Assembly: GCA_964019055.1 (NCBI GenBank)
Contig: OZ025214.1
Span: 3,524,858 to 3,588,857, forward strand
Direction of reading: 5' to 3'
DNA length: 64,000 nucleotides
Source: Anthopleura xanthogrammica
Lineage: Eukaryota; Cnidaria; Anthozoa; Actiniaria; Actiniidae
Below, one piece after another: positions 27,901 through 43,059 of the stretch; within the stretch, counting starts at the first letter, position 1, and the number at the start of each line of letters is the position of its first letter. The notes under the pieces were generated by a model. It was not told the origin of the DNA. It saw only the letters and a list, made by a program, of their open reading frames with translations, and did no database searches. The translations under genes and the position numbers were made by a program.

Positions 27901-30900
27901 ATTCTTATTCCTATGCGTTCATCCAATCCATCTCATGTACATTCTTATTCCTATGCGTTTATCCAATCCATCTCGTGTACATTCTTATTCCTATTCGTTC
28001 ATCCAATCCATCTTGTGTACATTCTTATTCCTATGCGTTTATCCAATCCATCTCATGTACATTCTTATTCCTATGCGTTCATCCAATCCATCTCATGTAC
28101 ATTCTTATTGCTATGCGTTTATCCAATCCATCTCATGTACATTCTTATTCCTATGCGTTCATCCAATCCATCTCATGTACATTCTTATTCCTATGCGTTT
28201 ATCCAATCCATCTCGTGTACATTCTTATTCCTATTCGTTCATCCAATCCATCTTGTGTACATTCTTATTCCTATGCGTTTATCCAATCCATCTCATGTAC
28301 ATTCTTATTCCTATGCGTTCATCCAATCCATCTCATGTACATTCTTATTCCTATGTATTCATCCAATCCATCTCATGTACATTCTTATTCAGCTATGCGT
28401 TCATCCAATCCATCTCATGTATATTCTTATTGCTATGCGTTCATCCAATCCATCTCGTGTACATTCTTATTCTTATTCATTCATCCAATCCATCTCGTGT
28501 ACATTCTTATTCAGCTATGTGTTCATCCAATCCATCTCGTGTACATTTTTATTCTTATCCATCCATCCAATCCATCTGGTGTACATTCTTATTCCTATGC
28601 GTTCATCCAATCCATCTCATGTACATTCTTATTCCTATGCGTTCATCCAATCCATCTCATGTACATTCTTATTCAGCTATGCTTTCATCCAATCCATCTC
28701 GTGTACATTCTTATTCCTATGCGTTCATCCAATCTATCTCATGTACATTCTTATTCTTATCCATTCATCCAATCCATCTCGTGTACATTCTTATTTCCTT
28801 TGCGTTCATCCAATCCATCTCATGTACATTCTTATTCAGCTATGCGTTCATCCAATCCATCTCGTGTACATTCTTATTCTTATCCATTCATCCAATCCAT
28901 CTCGTGTACATTCTTATTCCTATGCGTTCATCCAATCCATCTGTGTACATTCTTATTCCTATGCGTTCATCCAATCCATCTCATGTACATTCTTATTCAG
29001 CTATGCTTTCATCCAATCCATCTCGTGTACATTCTTATTCCTATGCGTTCATCCAATCCATCTCGTGTACATTCTTATTCAGCTATGCGTTCATCCAATC
29101 CATCTCGTGTACATTCTTATTCTTATCCATTCATCCAATCCATCTCGTGTACATTCTTATTCCTATGCGTTCATCCAATCCATCTGTGTACATTCTTATT
29201 CTTATCCATTCATCCAATCCATCTCGTGTACATTCTTATTCCTATGCGTTCATCCAATCCATCTCATGTACATTCTTATTCCTATGCGTTCATCCAATCC
29301 ATCTCGTGTACATTCTTATTCAACTATGCGTTCATCCAATCCATCTCGTGTACATTCTTATTCCTATGTATTCATCCAATCCATCTCGTGTACATTCTTA
29401 TTCCTATAAGTTCATCCAATCCATCTCGTGTACATTCTTATTCCTATGCGTTTATCCAATCCATCTCATGTACATTCTTATTCCTATGCGTTCATCCAAT
29501 CCATCTCATGTACATTCTTATTCCTATGCGTTTATCCAATCCATCTCGTGTACATTCTTATTCCTATTCGTTCATCCAATCCATCTTGTGTACATTCTTA
29601 TTCCTATGCGTTTATCCAATCCATCTCATGTACATTCTTATTCCTATGCGTTCATCCAATCCATCTCATGTACATTCTTATTCCTATGTATTCATCCAAT
29701 CCATCTCATGTACATTCTTATTCAGCTATGCGTTCATCCAATCCATCTCATGTAGATTCTTATTGCTATGCGTTCATCCAATCCATCTCGTGTACATTCT
29801 TATTCTTATTCATTCATCCAATCCATCTCGTGTAGATTCTTATTCAGCTATGTGTTCATCCAATCCATCTCGTGTACATTTTTATTCTTATCCATTCATC
29901 CAATCCATCTCATGTACATTCTTATTCCTATGCGTTCATCCAATCCATCTCGTGTACATTCTTATTCCTATGCGTTTATCCAATCCATCTCATGTACATT
30001 CTTATTCCTATGCGTTCATCCAATCCATCTCATGTACATTCTTATTCCTATGCGTTTATCCAATCCATCTCGTGTACATTCTTATTCCTATTCGTTCATC
30101 CAATCCATCTTGTGTATATTCTTATTGCTATGCGTTCATCCAATCCATCTCGTGTACATTCTTATTCTTATTCATTCATCCAATCCATCTCGTGTACATT
30201 CTTATTCAGCTATGTGTTCATCCAATCCATCTCGTGTACATTTTTATTCTTATCCATCCATCCAATCCATCTGGTGTACATTCTTATTCCTATGCGTTCA
30301 TCCAATCCATCTCATGTACATTCTTATTCCTATGCGTTCATCCAATCCATCTCATGTACATTCTTATTCAGCTATGCTTTCATCCAATCCATCTCGTGTA
30401 CATTCTTATTCCTATGCGTTCATCCAATCTATCTCATGTACATTCTTATTCTTATCCATTCATCCAATCCATCTCGTGTACATTCTTATTCTTATCCATT
30501 CATCCAATCCATCTCGTGTACATTCTTATTCCTATGCGTTCATCCAATCCATCTGTGTACATTCTTATTCCTATGCGTTCATCCAATCCATCTCATGTAC
30601 ATTCTTATTCAGCTATGCTTTCATCCAATCCATCTCGTGTACATTCTTATTCCTATGCGTTCATCCAATCCATCTCGTGTACATTCTTATTCAGCTATGC
30701 GTTCATCCAATCCATCTCGTGTACATTCTTATTCTTATCCATTCATCCAATCCATCTCGTGTACATTCTTATTCCTATGCGTTCATCCAATCCATCTGTG
30801 TACATTCTTATTCTTATCCATTCATCCAATCCATCTCGTGTACATTCTTATTCCTATGCGTTCATCCAATCCATCTCATGTACATTCTTATTCCTATGCG

Positions 30901-31324
30901 TTCATCCAATCCATCTCGTGTACATTCTTATTCAACTATGCGTTCATCCAATCCATCTCGTGTACATTCTTATTCCTATGTATTCATCCAATCCATCTCG
31001 TGTACATTCTTATTCCTATAAGTTCATCCAATCCATCTCGTGTACATTCTTATTCCTATGCGTTTATCCAATCCATCTCATGTACATTCTTATTCCTATG
31101 CGTTCATCCAATCCATCTCATGTACATTCTTATTCCTATGCGTTTATCCAATCCATCTCGTGTACATTCTTATTCCTATTCGTTCATCCAATCCATCTTG
31201 TGTACATTCTTATTCCTATGCGTTTATCCAATCCATCTCATGTACATTCTTATTCCTATGCGTTCATCCAATCCATCTCATGTACATTCTTATTGCTATG
31301 CGTTTATCCAATCCATCTCATGTA
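24955..31324 (+). repeat. Two tandem copies of a 3185-bp higher-order repeat
   Basis: Bases 24955-28139 and 28140-31324 abut exactly at one period. Diagnostic units include TTATTTCCTTTGCG at about 25608 and 28793, and paired TGTAGATTC at 26566/26646 and 29751/29831. A partial third copy continues to about 31978, where the TTTCCTTTGCG unit is replaced by TTCTTATCC. Confidence 0.85.
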
Positions 31325-34300
31325 CATTCTTATTCCTATGCGTTCATCCAATCCATCTCATGTACATTCTTATTCCTATGCGTTTATCCAATCCATCTCG
31401 TGTACATTCTTATTCCTATTCGTTCATCCAATCCATCTTGTGTACATTCTTATTCCTATGCGTTTATCCAATCCATCTCATGTACATTCTTATTCCTATG
31501 CGTTCATCCAATCCATCTCATGTACATTCTTATTCCTATGTATTCATCCAATCCATCTCATGTACATTCTTATTCAGCTATGCGTTCATCCAATCCATCT
31601 CATGTATATTCTTATTGCTATGCGTTCATCCAATCCATCTCGTGTACATTCTTATTCTTATTCATTCATCCAATCCATCTCGTGTACATTCTTATTCAGC
31701 TATGTGTTCATCCAATCCATCTCGTGTACATTTTTATTCTTATCCATCCATCCAATCCATCTGGTGTACATTCTTATTCCTATGCGTTCATCCAATCCAT
31801 CTCATGTACATTCTTATTCCTATGCGTTCATCCAATCCATCTCATGTACATTCTTATTCAGCTATGCTTTCATCCAATCCATCTCGTGTACATTCTTATT
31901 CCTATGCGTTCATCCAATCTATCTCATGTACATTCTTATTCTTATCCATTCATCCAATCCATCTCGTGTACATTCTTATTCTTATCCATTCATCCAATCC
32001 ATCTCGTGTACATTCTTATTCCTATGCGTTCATCCAATCCATCTGTGTACATTCTTATTCCTATGCGTTCATCCAATCCATCTCATGTACATTCTTATTC
32101 AGCTATGCTTTCATCCAATCCATCTCGTGTACATTCTTATTCCTATTCGTTCATCCAATCCATCTCGTGTACATTCTTATTCAGCTATGCGTTCATCCAA
32201 TCCATCTCGTGTACATTCTTATTCTTATCCATTCATCCAATCCATCTCGTGTACATTCTTATTCCTATGCGTTCATCCAATCCATCTGTGTACATTCTTA
32301 TTCTTATCCATTCATCCAATCCATCTCGTGTACATTCTTATTCCTATGCGTTCATCCAATCCATCTCATGTACATTCTTATTCCTATGCGTTCATCCAAT
32401 CCATCTCGTGTACATTCTTATTCAACTATGCGTTCATCCAATCCATCTCGTGTACATTCTTATTCCTATGTATTCATCCAATCCATCTCGTGTACATTCT
32501 TATTCCTATAAGTTCATCCAATCCATCTCGTGTACATTCTTATTCCTATGCGTTTATCCAATCCATCTCATGTACATTCTTATTCCTATGCGTTCATCCA
32601 ATCCATCTCGTGTACATTCTTATTCCTATACGTCCATCCAATCCATCTCGTGTACATTCTTATTCCTATACGTCCATCCAATCCATCTCGTGTACATTCT
32701 TATTCCTATTCGTTCATCCAATCCATCTTGTGTACATTCTTATTCCTATGCGTTTATCCAATCCATCTCATGTACATTGTTATTCCTATGCGTTCATCCA
32801 ATCCATCTCATGTACATTCTTATTGCTATGCGTTCATCCAATCCATCTCGTGTACATTCTTATTCTTATTCATTCATCCAATCCATCTCGTGTACATTCT
32901 TATTCCTATAAGTTCATCCAATCCATCTCGTGTACATTCTTATTCCTATGCGTTTATCCAATCCATCTCATGTACATTCTTATTCCTATGCGTTCATCCA
33001 ATCCATCTCATGTACATTCTTATTCCTATGCGTTTATCCAATCCATCTCGTGTACATTCTTATTCCTATTCGTTCATCCAATCCATCTTGTGTACATTCT
33101 TATTCCTATGCGTTCATCCAATCCATCTCGTGTACATTCTTATTCAACTATGCGTTCATCCAATCCATCTCGTGTACATTCTTATTCCTATGTATTCATC
33201 CAATCCATCTCGTGTACATTCTTATTCCTATAAGTTCATCCAATCCATCTCGTGTACATTCTTATTCCTATGCGTTTATCCAATCCATCTCATGTACATT
33301 CTTATTCCTATGCGTTCATCCAATCCATCTCGTGTACATTCTTATTCCTATACGTCCATCCAATCCATCTCGTGTACATTCTTATTCCTATACGTCCATC
33401 CAATCCATCTCGTGTACATTCTTATTCCTATTCGTTCATCCAATCCATCTTGTGTACATTCTTATTCCTATGCGTTTATCCAATCCATCTCATGTACATT
33501 GTTATTCCTATGCGTTCATCCAATCCATCTCATGTACATTCTTATTGCTATGCGTTCATCCAATCCATCTCGTGTACATTCTTATTCTTATTCATTCATC
33601 CAATCCATCTCGTGTACATTCTTATTCCTATAAGTTCATCCAATCCATCTCGTGTACATTCTTATTCCTATGCGTTTATCCAATCCATCTCATGTACATT
33701 CTTATTCCTATGCGTTCATCCAATCCATCTCATGTACATTCTTATTCCTATGCGTTTATCCAATCCATCTCGTGTACATTCTTATTCCTATTCGTTCATC
33801 CAATCCATCTTGTGTACATTCTTATTCCTATGCGTTTATCCAATCCATCTCATGTACATTCTTATTCCTATGCGTTCATCCAATCCATCTCATGTACATT
33901 CTTATTCCTATGTATTCATCCAATCCATCTCATGTACATTCTTATTCAGCTATGCGTTCATCCAATCCATCTCATGTAGATTCTTATTGCTATGCGTTCA
34001 TCCAATCCATCTCGTGTACATTCTTATTCTTATTCATTCATCCAATCCATCTCGTGTAGATTCTTATTCAGCTATGTGTTCATCCAATCCATCTCGTGTA
34101 CATTTTTATTCTTATCCATTCATCCAATCCATCTCATGTACATTCTTATTCCTATGCGTTCATCCAATCCATCTCGTGTACATTCTTATTCCTATGCGTT
34201 TATCCAATCCATCTCATGTACATTCTTATTCCTATGCGTTCATCCAATCCATCTCATGTACATTCTTATTCCTATGCGTTTATCCAATCCATCTCGTGTA

Positions 34301-37238
34301 CATTCTTATTCCTATTCGTTCATCCAATCCATCTTGTGTATATTCTTATTGCTATGCGTTCATCCAATCCATCTCGTGTACATTCTTATTCTTATTCATT
34401 CATCCAATCCATCTCGTGTACATTCTTATTCAGCTATGTGTTCATCCAATCCATCTCGTGTACATTTTTATTCTTATCCATCCATCCAATCCATCTGGTG
34501 TACATTCTTATTCCTATGCGTTCATCCAATCCATCTCATGTACATTCTTATTCCTATGCGTTCATCCAATCCATCTCATGTACATTCTTATTCAGCTATG
34601 CTTTCATCCAATCCATCTCGTGTACATTCTTATTCCTATGCGTTCATCCAATCTATCTCATGTACATTCTTATTCTTATCCATTCATCCAATCCATCTCG
34701 TGTACATTCTTATTCTTATCCATTCATCCAATCCATCTCGTGTACATTCTTATTCCTATGCGTTCATCCAATCCATCTGTGTACATTCTTATTCCTATGC
34801 GTTCATCCAATCCATCTCATGTACATTCTTATTCAGCTATGCTTTCATCCAATCCATCTCGTGTACATTCTTATTCCTATGCGTTCATCCAATCCATCTC
34901 GTGTACATTCTTATTCAGCTATGCGTTCATCCAATCCATCTCGTGTACATTCTTATTCTTATCCATTCATCCAATCCATCTCGTGTACATTCTTATTCCT
35001 ATGCGTTCATCCAATCCATCTGTGTACATTCTTATTCTTATCCATTCATCCAATCCATCTCGTGTACATTCTTATTCCTATGCGTTCATCCAATCCATCT
35101 CATGTACATTCTTATTCCTATGCGTTCATCCAATCCATCTCGTGTACATTCTTATTCAACTATGCGTTCATCCAATCCATCTCGTGTACATTCTTATTCC
35201 TATGTATTCATCCAATCCATCTCGTGTACATTCTTATTCCTATAAGTTCATCCAATCCATCTCGTGTACATTCTTATTCCTATGCGTTTATCCAATCCAT
35301 CTCATGTACATTCTTATTCCTATGCGTTCATCCAATCCATCTCATGTACATTCTTATTCCTATGCGTTTATCCAATCCATCTCGTGTACATTCTTATTCC
35401 TATTCGTTCATCCAATCCATCTTGTGTACATTCTTATTCCTATGCGTTTATCCAATCCATCTCATGTACATTCTTATTCCTATGCGTTCATCCAATCCAT
35501 CTCATGTACATTCTTATTGCTATGCGTTTATCCAATCCATCTCATGTACATTCTTATTCCTATGCGTTCATCCAATCCATCTCATGTACATTCTTATTCC
35601 TATGCGTTTATCCAATCCATCTCGTGTACATTCTTATTCCTATTCGTTCATCCAATCCATCTTGTGTACATTCTTATTCCTATGCGTTTATCCAATCCAT
35701 CTCATGTACATTCTTATTCCTATGCGTTCATCCAATCCATCTCATGTACATTCTTATTCCTATGTATTCATCCAATCCATCTCATGTACATTCTTATTCA
35801 GCTATGCGTTCATCCAATCCATCTCATGTATATTCTTATTGCTATGCGTTCATCCAATCCATCTCGTGTACATTCTTATTCTTATTCATTCATCCAATCC
35901 ATCTCGTGTACATTCTTATTCAGCTATGTGTTCATCCAATCCATCTCGTGTACATTTTTATTCTTATCCATCCATCCAATCCATCTGGTGTACATTCTTA
36001 TTCCTATGCGTTCATCCAATCCATCTCATGTACATTCTTATTCCTATGCGTTCATCCAATCCATCTCATGTACATTCTTATTCAGCTATGCTTTCATCCA
36101 ATCCATCTCGTGTACATTCTTATTCCTATGCGTTCATCCAATCTATCTCATGTACATTCTTATTCTTATCCATTCATCCAATCCATCTCGTGTACATTCT
36201 TATTCTTATCCATTCATCCAATCCATCTCGTGTACATTCTTATTCCTATGCGTTCATCCAATCCATCTGTGTACATTCTTATTCCTATGCGTTCATCCAA
36301 TCCATCTCATGTACATTCTTATTCAGCTATGCTTTCATCCAATCCATCTCGTGTACATTCTTATTCCTATTCGTTCATCCAATCCATCTCGTGTACATTC
36401 TTATTCAGCTATGCGTTCATCCAATCCATCTCGTGTACATTCTTATTCTTATCCATTCATCCAATCCATCTCGTGTACATTCTTATTCCTATGCGTTCAT
36501 CCAATCCATCTGTGTACATTCTTATTCTTATCCATTCATCCAATCCATCTCGTGTACATTCTTATTCCTATGCGTTCATCCAATCCATCTCATGTACATT
36601 CTTATTCCTATGCGTTCATCCAATCCATCTCGTGTACATTCTTATTCAACTATGCGTTCATCCAATCCATCTCGTGTACATTCTTATTCCTATGTATTCA
36701 TCCAATCCATCTCGTGTACATTCTTATTCCTATAAGTTCATCCAATCCATCTCGTGTACATTCTTATTCCTATGCGTTTATCCAATCCATCTCATGTACA
36801 TTCTTATTCCTATGCGTTCATCCAATCCATCTCGTGTACATTCTTATTCCTATACGTCCATCCAATCCATCTCGTGTACATTCTTATTCCTATACGTCCA
36901 TCCAATCCATCTCGTGTACATTCTTATTCCTATTCGTTCATCCAATCCATCTTGTGTACATTCTTATTCCTATGCGTTTATCCAATCCATCTCATGTACA
37001 TTGTTATTCCTATGCGTTCATCCAATCCATCTCATGTACATTCTTATTGCTATGCGTTCATCCAATCCATCTCGTGTACATTCTTATTCTTATTCATTCA
37101 TCCAATCCATCTCGTGTACATTCTTATTCCTATAAGTTCATCCAATCCATCTCGTGTACATTCTTATTCCTATGCGTTTATCCAATCCATCTCATGTACA
37201 TTCTTATTCCTATGCGTTCATCCAATCCATCTCATGTA
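29403..37238 (+). repeat. Tandem 4224-bp higher-order repeat, one full and one partial copy
   Basis: Bases 29403-33626 repeat at 33627-37238. The TGTAGATTC pair at 29751/29831 recurs at 33975/34055, and ORF lengths of 417, 879 and 623 codons recur exactly 4224 bp later. Further shuffled copies of sub-blocks follow at offsets of 1006, 1448 and 2454 bp between 37154 and 40100, marked by the GTGTTCATTC unit near 37599, 38604 and 40052. Confidence 0.8.
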
Positions 37239-40200
37239 TATTCTTATTGCTATGCGTTCATCCAATCCATCTCGTGTACATTCTTATTCTTATTCATTCA
37301 TCCAATCCATCTCGTGTACATTCTTATTCAGCTATGTGTTCATCCAATCCATCTCGTGTACATTTTTATTCTTATCCATCCATCCAATCCATCTGGTGTA
37401 CATTCTTATTCCTATGCGTTCATCCAATCCATCTCATGTACATTCTTATTCCTATGCGTTCATCCAATCCATCTCATGTACATTCTTATTCAGCTATGCT
37501 TTCATCCAATCCATCTCGTGTACATTCTTATTCCTATGCGTTCATCCAATCTATCTCATGTACATTCTTATTCTTATCCATTCATCCAATCCATCTCGTG
37601 TTCATTCTTATTCCTATGCATTCATCCAATCCATCTCGTGTACATTCTTATTCTTATCCATTCATCCAATCCATCTCGTGTACATTCTTATTCCTATGCG
37701 TTCATCCAATCCATCTGTGTACATTCTTATTCCTATGCGTTCATCCAATCCATCTCATGTACATTCTTATTCAGCTATGCTTTCATCCAATCCATCTCGT
37801 GTACATTCTTATTCCTATTCGTTCATCCAATCCATCTCGTGTACATTCTTATTCAGCTATGCGTTCATCCAATCCATCTCGTGTACATTCTTATTCTTAT
37901 CCATTCATCCAATCCATCTCGTGTACATTCTTATTCCTATGCGTTCATCCAATCCATCTGTGTACATTCTTATTCTTATCCATTCATCCAATCCATCTCG
38001 TGTACATTGTTATTCCTATGCGTTCATCCAATCCATCTCATGTACATTCTTATTGCTATGCGTTCATCCAATCCATCTCGTGTACATTCTTATTCTTATT
38101 CATTCATCCAATCCATCTCGTGTACATTCTTATTCCTATAAGTTCATCCAATCCATCTCGTGTACATTCTTATTCCTATGCGTTTATCCAATCCATCTCA
38201 TGTACATTCTTATTCCTATGCGTTCATCCAATCCATCTCATGTATATTCTTATTGCTATGCGTTCATCCAATCCATCTCGTGTACATTCTTATTCTTATT
38301 CATTCATCCAATCCATCTCGTGTACATTCTTATTCAGCTATGTGTTCATCCAATCCATCTCGTGTACATTTTTATTCTTATCCATCCATCCAATCCATCT
38401 GGTGTACATTCTTATTCCTATGCGTTCATCCAATCCATCTCATGTACATTCTTATTCCTATGCGTTCATCCAATCCATCTCATGTACATTCTTATTCAGC
38501 TATGCTTTCATCCAATCCATCTCGTGTACATTCTTATTCCTATGCGTTCATCCAATCTATCTCATGTACATTCTTATTCTTATCCATTCATCCAATCCAT
38601 CTCGTGTTCATTCTTATTCCTATGCATTCATCCAATCCATCTCGTGTACATTCTTATTCTTATCCATTCATCCAATCCATCTCGTGTACATTCTTATTCC
38701 TATGCGTTCATCCAATCCATCTGTGTACATTCTTATTCCTATGCGTTCATCCAATCCATCTCATGTACATTCTTATTCAGCTATGCTTTCATCCAATCCA
38801 TCTCGTGTACATTCTTATTCCTATTCGTTCATCCAATCCATCTCGTGTACATTCTTATTCAGCTATGCGTTCATCCAATCCATCTCGTGTACATTCTTAT
38901 TCTTATCCATTCATCCAATCCATCTCGTGTACATTCTTATTCCTATGCGTTCATCCAATCCATCTGTGTACATTCTTATTCTTATCCATTCATCCAATCC
39001 ATCTCGTGTACATTCTTATTCCTATGCGTTCATCCAATCCATCTCATGTACATTCTTATTCCTATGCGTTCATCCAATCCATCTCGTGTACATTCTTATT
39101 CAACTATGCGTTCATCCAATCCATCTCGTGTACATTCTTATTCCTATGTATTCATCCAATCCATCTCGTGTACATTCTTATTCCTATAAGTTCATCCAAT
39201 CCATCTCGTGTACATTCTTATTCCTATGCGTTTATCCAATCCATCTCATGTACATTCTTATTCCTATGCGTTCATCCAATCCATCTCGTGTACATTCTTA
39301 TTCCTATACGTCCATCCAATCCATCTCGTGTACATTCTTATTCCTATACGTCCATCCAATCCATCTCGTGTACATTCTTATTCCTATTCGTTCATCCAAT
39401 CCATCTTGTGTACATTCTTATTCCTATGCGTTTATCCAATCCATCTCATGTACATTGTTATTCCTATGCGTTCATCCAATCCATCTCATGTACATTCTTA
39501 TTGCTATGCGTTCATCCAATCCATCTCGTGTACATTCTTATTCTTATTCATTCATCCAATCCATCTCGTGTACATTCTTATTCCTATAAGTTCATCCAAT
39601 CCATCTCGTGTACATTCTTATTCCTATGCGTTTATCCAATCCATCTCATGTACATTCTTATTCCTATGCGTTCATCCAATCCATCTCATGTATATTCTTA
39701 TTGCTATGCGTTCATCCAATCCATCTCGTGTACATTCTTATTCTTATTCATTCATCCAATCCATCTCGTGTACATTCTTATTCAGCTATGTGTTCATCCA
39801 ATCCATCTCGTGTACATTTTTATTCTTATCCATCCATCCAATCCATCTGGTGTACATTCTTATTCCTATGCGTTCATCCAATCCATCTCATGTACATTCT
39901 TATTCCTATGCGTTCATCCAATCCATCTCATGTACATTCTTATTCAGCTATGCTTTCATCCAATCCATCTCGTGTACATTCTTATTCCTATGCGTTCATC
40001 CAATCTATCTCATGTACATTCTTATTCTTATCCATTCATCCAATCCATCTCGTGTTCATTCTTATTCCTATGCATTCATCCAATCCATCTCGTGTACATT
40101 TTTATTCTTATCCATCCATCCAATCCATCTCGTGTTCATTCTTATTCCTATGCATTCATCCAATCCATCTCGTGTACATTCTTATTCGTATGCGTTCATC

Positions 40201-41348
40201 CAATCCATCTCATGTACATTCTTATTCAGCTATGCTTTCATCCAATCCATCTCGTGTACATTCTTATTCCTATGCGTTCATCCAATCCATCTCGTGTACA
40301 TTCTTATTCCTATGTATTCATCCAATCCATCTCGTGTACATTCTTATTCCTATAAGTTCATCCAATCCATCTCGTGTACATTCTTATTCCTATGCGTTTA
40401 TCCAATCCATCTCATGTACATTCTTATTCCTATGCGTTCATCCAATCCATCTCATGTACATTCTTATTCCTATGCGTTTATCCAATCCATCTCGTGTACA
40501 CTCTTTTTCCTATTCGTTCATCCAATCCATCTTGTGTACATTCTTATTCCTATGCGTTTATCCAATCCATCTCATGTACATTCTTATTCCTATGCGTTCA
40601 TCCAATCCATCTCATGTACATTCTTATTGCTATGCGTTCATCCAATCCATCTCGTGTACATTCTTATTCTTATTCATTCATCCAATCCATCTCGTGTACA
40701 TTCTTATTCCTATAAGTTCATCCAATCCATCTCGTGTACATTCTTATTCCTATGCATTTATCCAATCCATCTCATGTACATTCTTATTCCTATGCGTTCA
40801 TCCAATCCATCTCATGTATATTGTTATTGCTATGCGTTCATCCAATCCATCTCGTGTACATTCTTATTCTTATTCATTCATCCAATCCATCTCGTGTACA
40901 TTCTTATTCAGCTATGTGTTCATCCAATCCATCTCGTGTACATTTTTATTCTTATCCATCCATCCAATCCATCTGGTGTACATTCTTATTCCTATGCGTT
41001 CATCCAATCCATCTCATGTACATTCTTATTCCTATGCGTTCATCCAATCCATCTCATGTACATTCTTATTCAGCTATGCTTTCATCCAATCCATCTCGTG
41101 TACATTCTTATTCCTATGCGTTCATCCAATCTATCTCATGTACATTCTTATTCTTATCCATTCATCCAATCCATCTCGTGTTCATTCTTATTCCTATGCA
41201 TTCATCCAATCCATTTCGTGTACATTTTTATTCTTATCCATCCATCCAATCCATCTCGTGTTCATTCTTATTCCTATGCATTCATCCAATCCATCTCGTG
41301 TACATTCTTATTCGTATGCGTTCATCCAATCCATCTCATGTACATTCT

Positions 41349-42537
41349 TAGTCCTATGTATTCATCCAATCCATCTCGTGTACATTCTTATTCCTATGCG
41401 TTCATCCAGTCCATCTCGTGTACATTCTTATTCCTATGCGTTCATCCAATCCATCTCGTGTACATTCTTATTCAGCTATGCGTTCATCCAATCCATCTCG
41501 TGTACATTCCTATTCCTATGCGTTCATCCAATCCATCTCGTGTTCATTCTTTTTCCTATGCGTTCATCCAATCCATCTCATGTACATTCTTATTCCTATG
41601 CGTTCATCCAATCCATCTCATGTACATTCTTATTCCTATACGTTCATCCAATCCATCTCATGTACATTCTTATTGGTATGCGTTCATCCAATCCATCTCA
41701 TGTACATTCTTATTCCTATGCGTTCATCCAATCCATCTCATGTACATTCTTATTCCTATGCGTTCATCCAATCCATCTCATGTACATTCTTATTCCTATG
41801 CGTTCATCCAATCCATCTCGTGTACATTCTTATTCCTATTCGTTCATCCAATCCATCTCGTGTACATTCTTATTCCTATGCGTTTATCCAATCCATCTCC
41901 TATACATTCTTATTCCTATGCGTTCATCCAATCCATCTCGTGTTCATTCTTATTCCTATGCATTCATCCAATCCATCTCGTGTACATTCTTATTCGTATG
42001 CGTTCATCCAATCCATCTCATGTACATTCTTAGTCCTATGTATTCATCCAATCCATCTCGTGTACATTCTTATTCCTATGCGTTCATCCAGTCCATCTCA
42101 TGTACATTCTTATTCCTATGCGTTCATCCAATCCATCTCGTGTACATTCTTATTCAGCTATGCGTTCATCCAATCCATCTCGTGTACATTCCTATTCCTA
42201 TGCGTTCATCCAATCCATCTCGTGTTCATTCTTTTTCCTATGCGTTCATCCAATCCATCTCATGTACATTCTTATTCCTATGCGTTCATCCAATCCATCT
42301 CATGTACATTCTTATTCCTATACGTTCATCCAATCCATCTCATGTACATTCTTATTGGTATGCGTTCATCCAATCCATCTCATGTACATTCTTATTCCTA
42401 TGCGTTCATCCAATCCATCTCATGTACATTCTTATTCCTATGCGTTCATCCAATCCATCTCATGTACATTCTTATTCCTATGCGTTCATCCAATCCATCT
42501 CGTGTACATTCTTATTCCTATTCGTTCATCCAATCCA
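41349..42537 (+). repeat. Higher-order repeat pair, offset 682 bp
   Basis: The rare TTAGTCCTATG unit at 41348 and 42030, the CATTCCTATTCC unit, the CATTCTTTTTCC unit and the TTGGTATGCG unit occur in the same order in both copies (41349-41855 and 42031-42537). The divergence point is a CTCGTG/CTCATG difference followed by different units. Confidence 0.8.
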
Positions 42538-43059
42538 TCTCATGTACATTCTTATTGGTATGCGTTCATCCAATCCATCTCATGTACATTCTTATTCCTA
42601 TGCGTTCATCCAATCCATCTCATGTACATTCTTATTCCTATGCGTTCATCCAATCCATCTCATGTACATTCTTATTCCTATGCGTTCATCCAATCCATCT
42701 CGTGTACATTCTTATTCCTATTCGTTCATCCAATCCATCTCGTGTACATTCTTATTCCTATGCGTTTATCCAATCCATCTCCTATACATTCTTATTCCTA
42801 TGCGTTCATCCAATCCATCTCATGTACATTCTTATTCCTATGCGTTCATCCAATCCATCTCATGTACATTCTTATTCCTATGCGTTCATCCAATCCATCT
42901 CGTGTACATTCTTATTCCTATTCGTTCATCCAATCCATCTCGTGTACATTCTTATTCCTATGCGTTTATCCAATCCATCTCCTATACATTCTTATTCCTA
43001 TGCGTTCATCCAATCCATCTCGTGTACATTCTTATTCGTATGCGTTCATCCAATCCATC

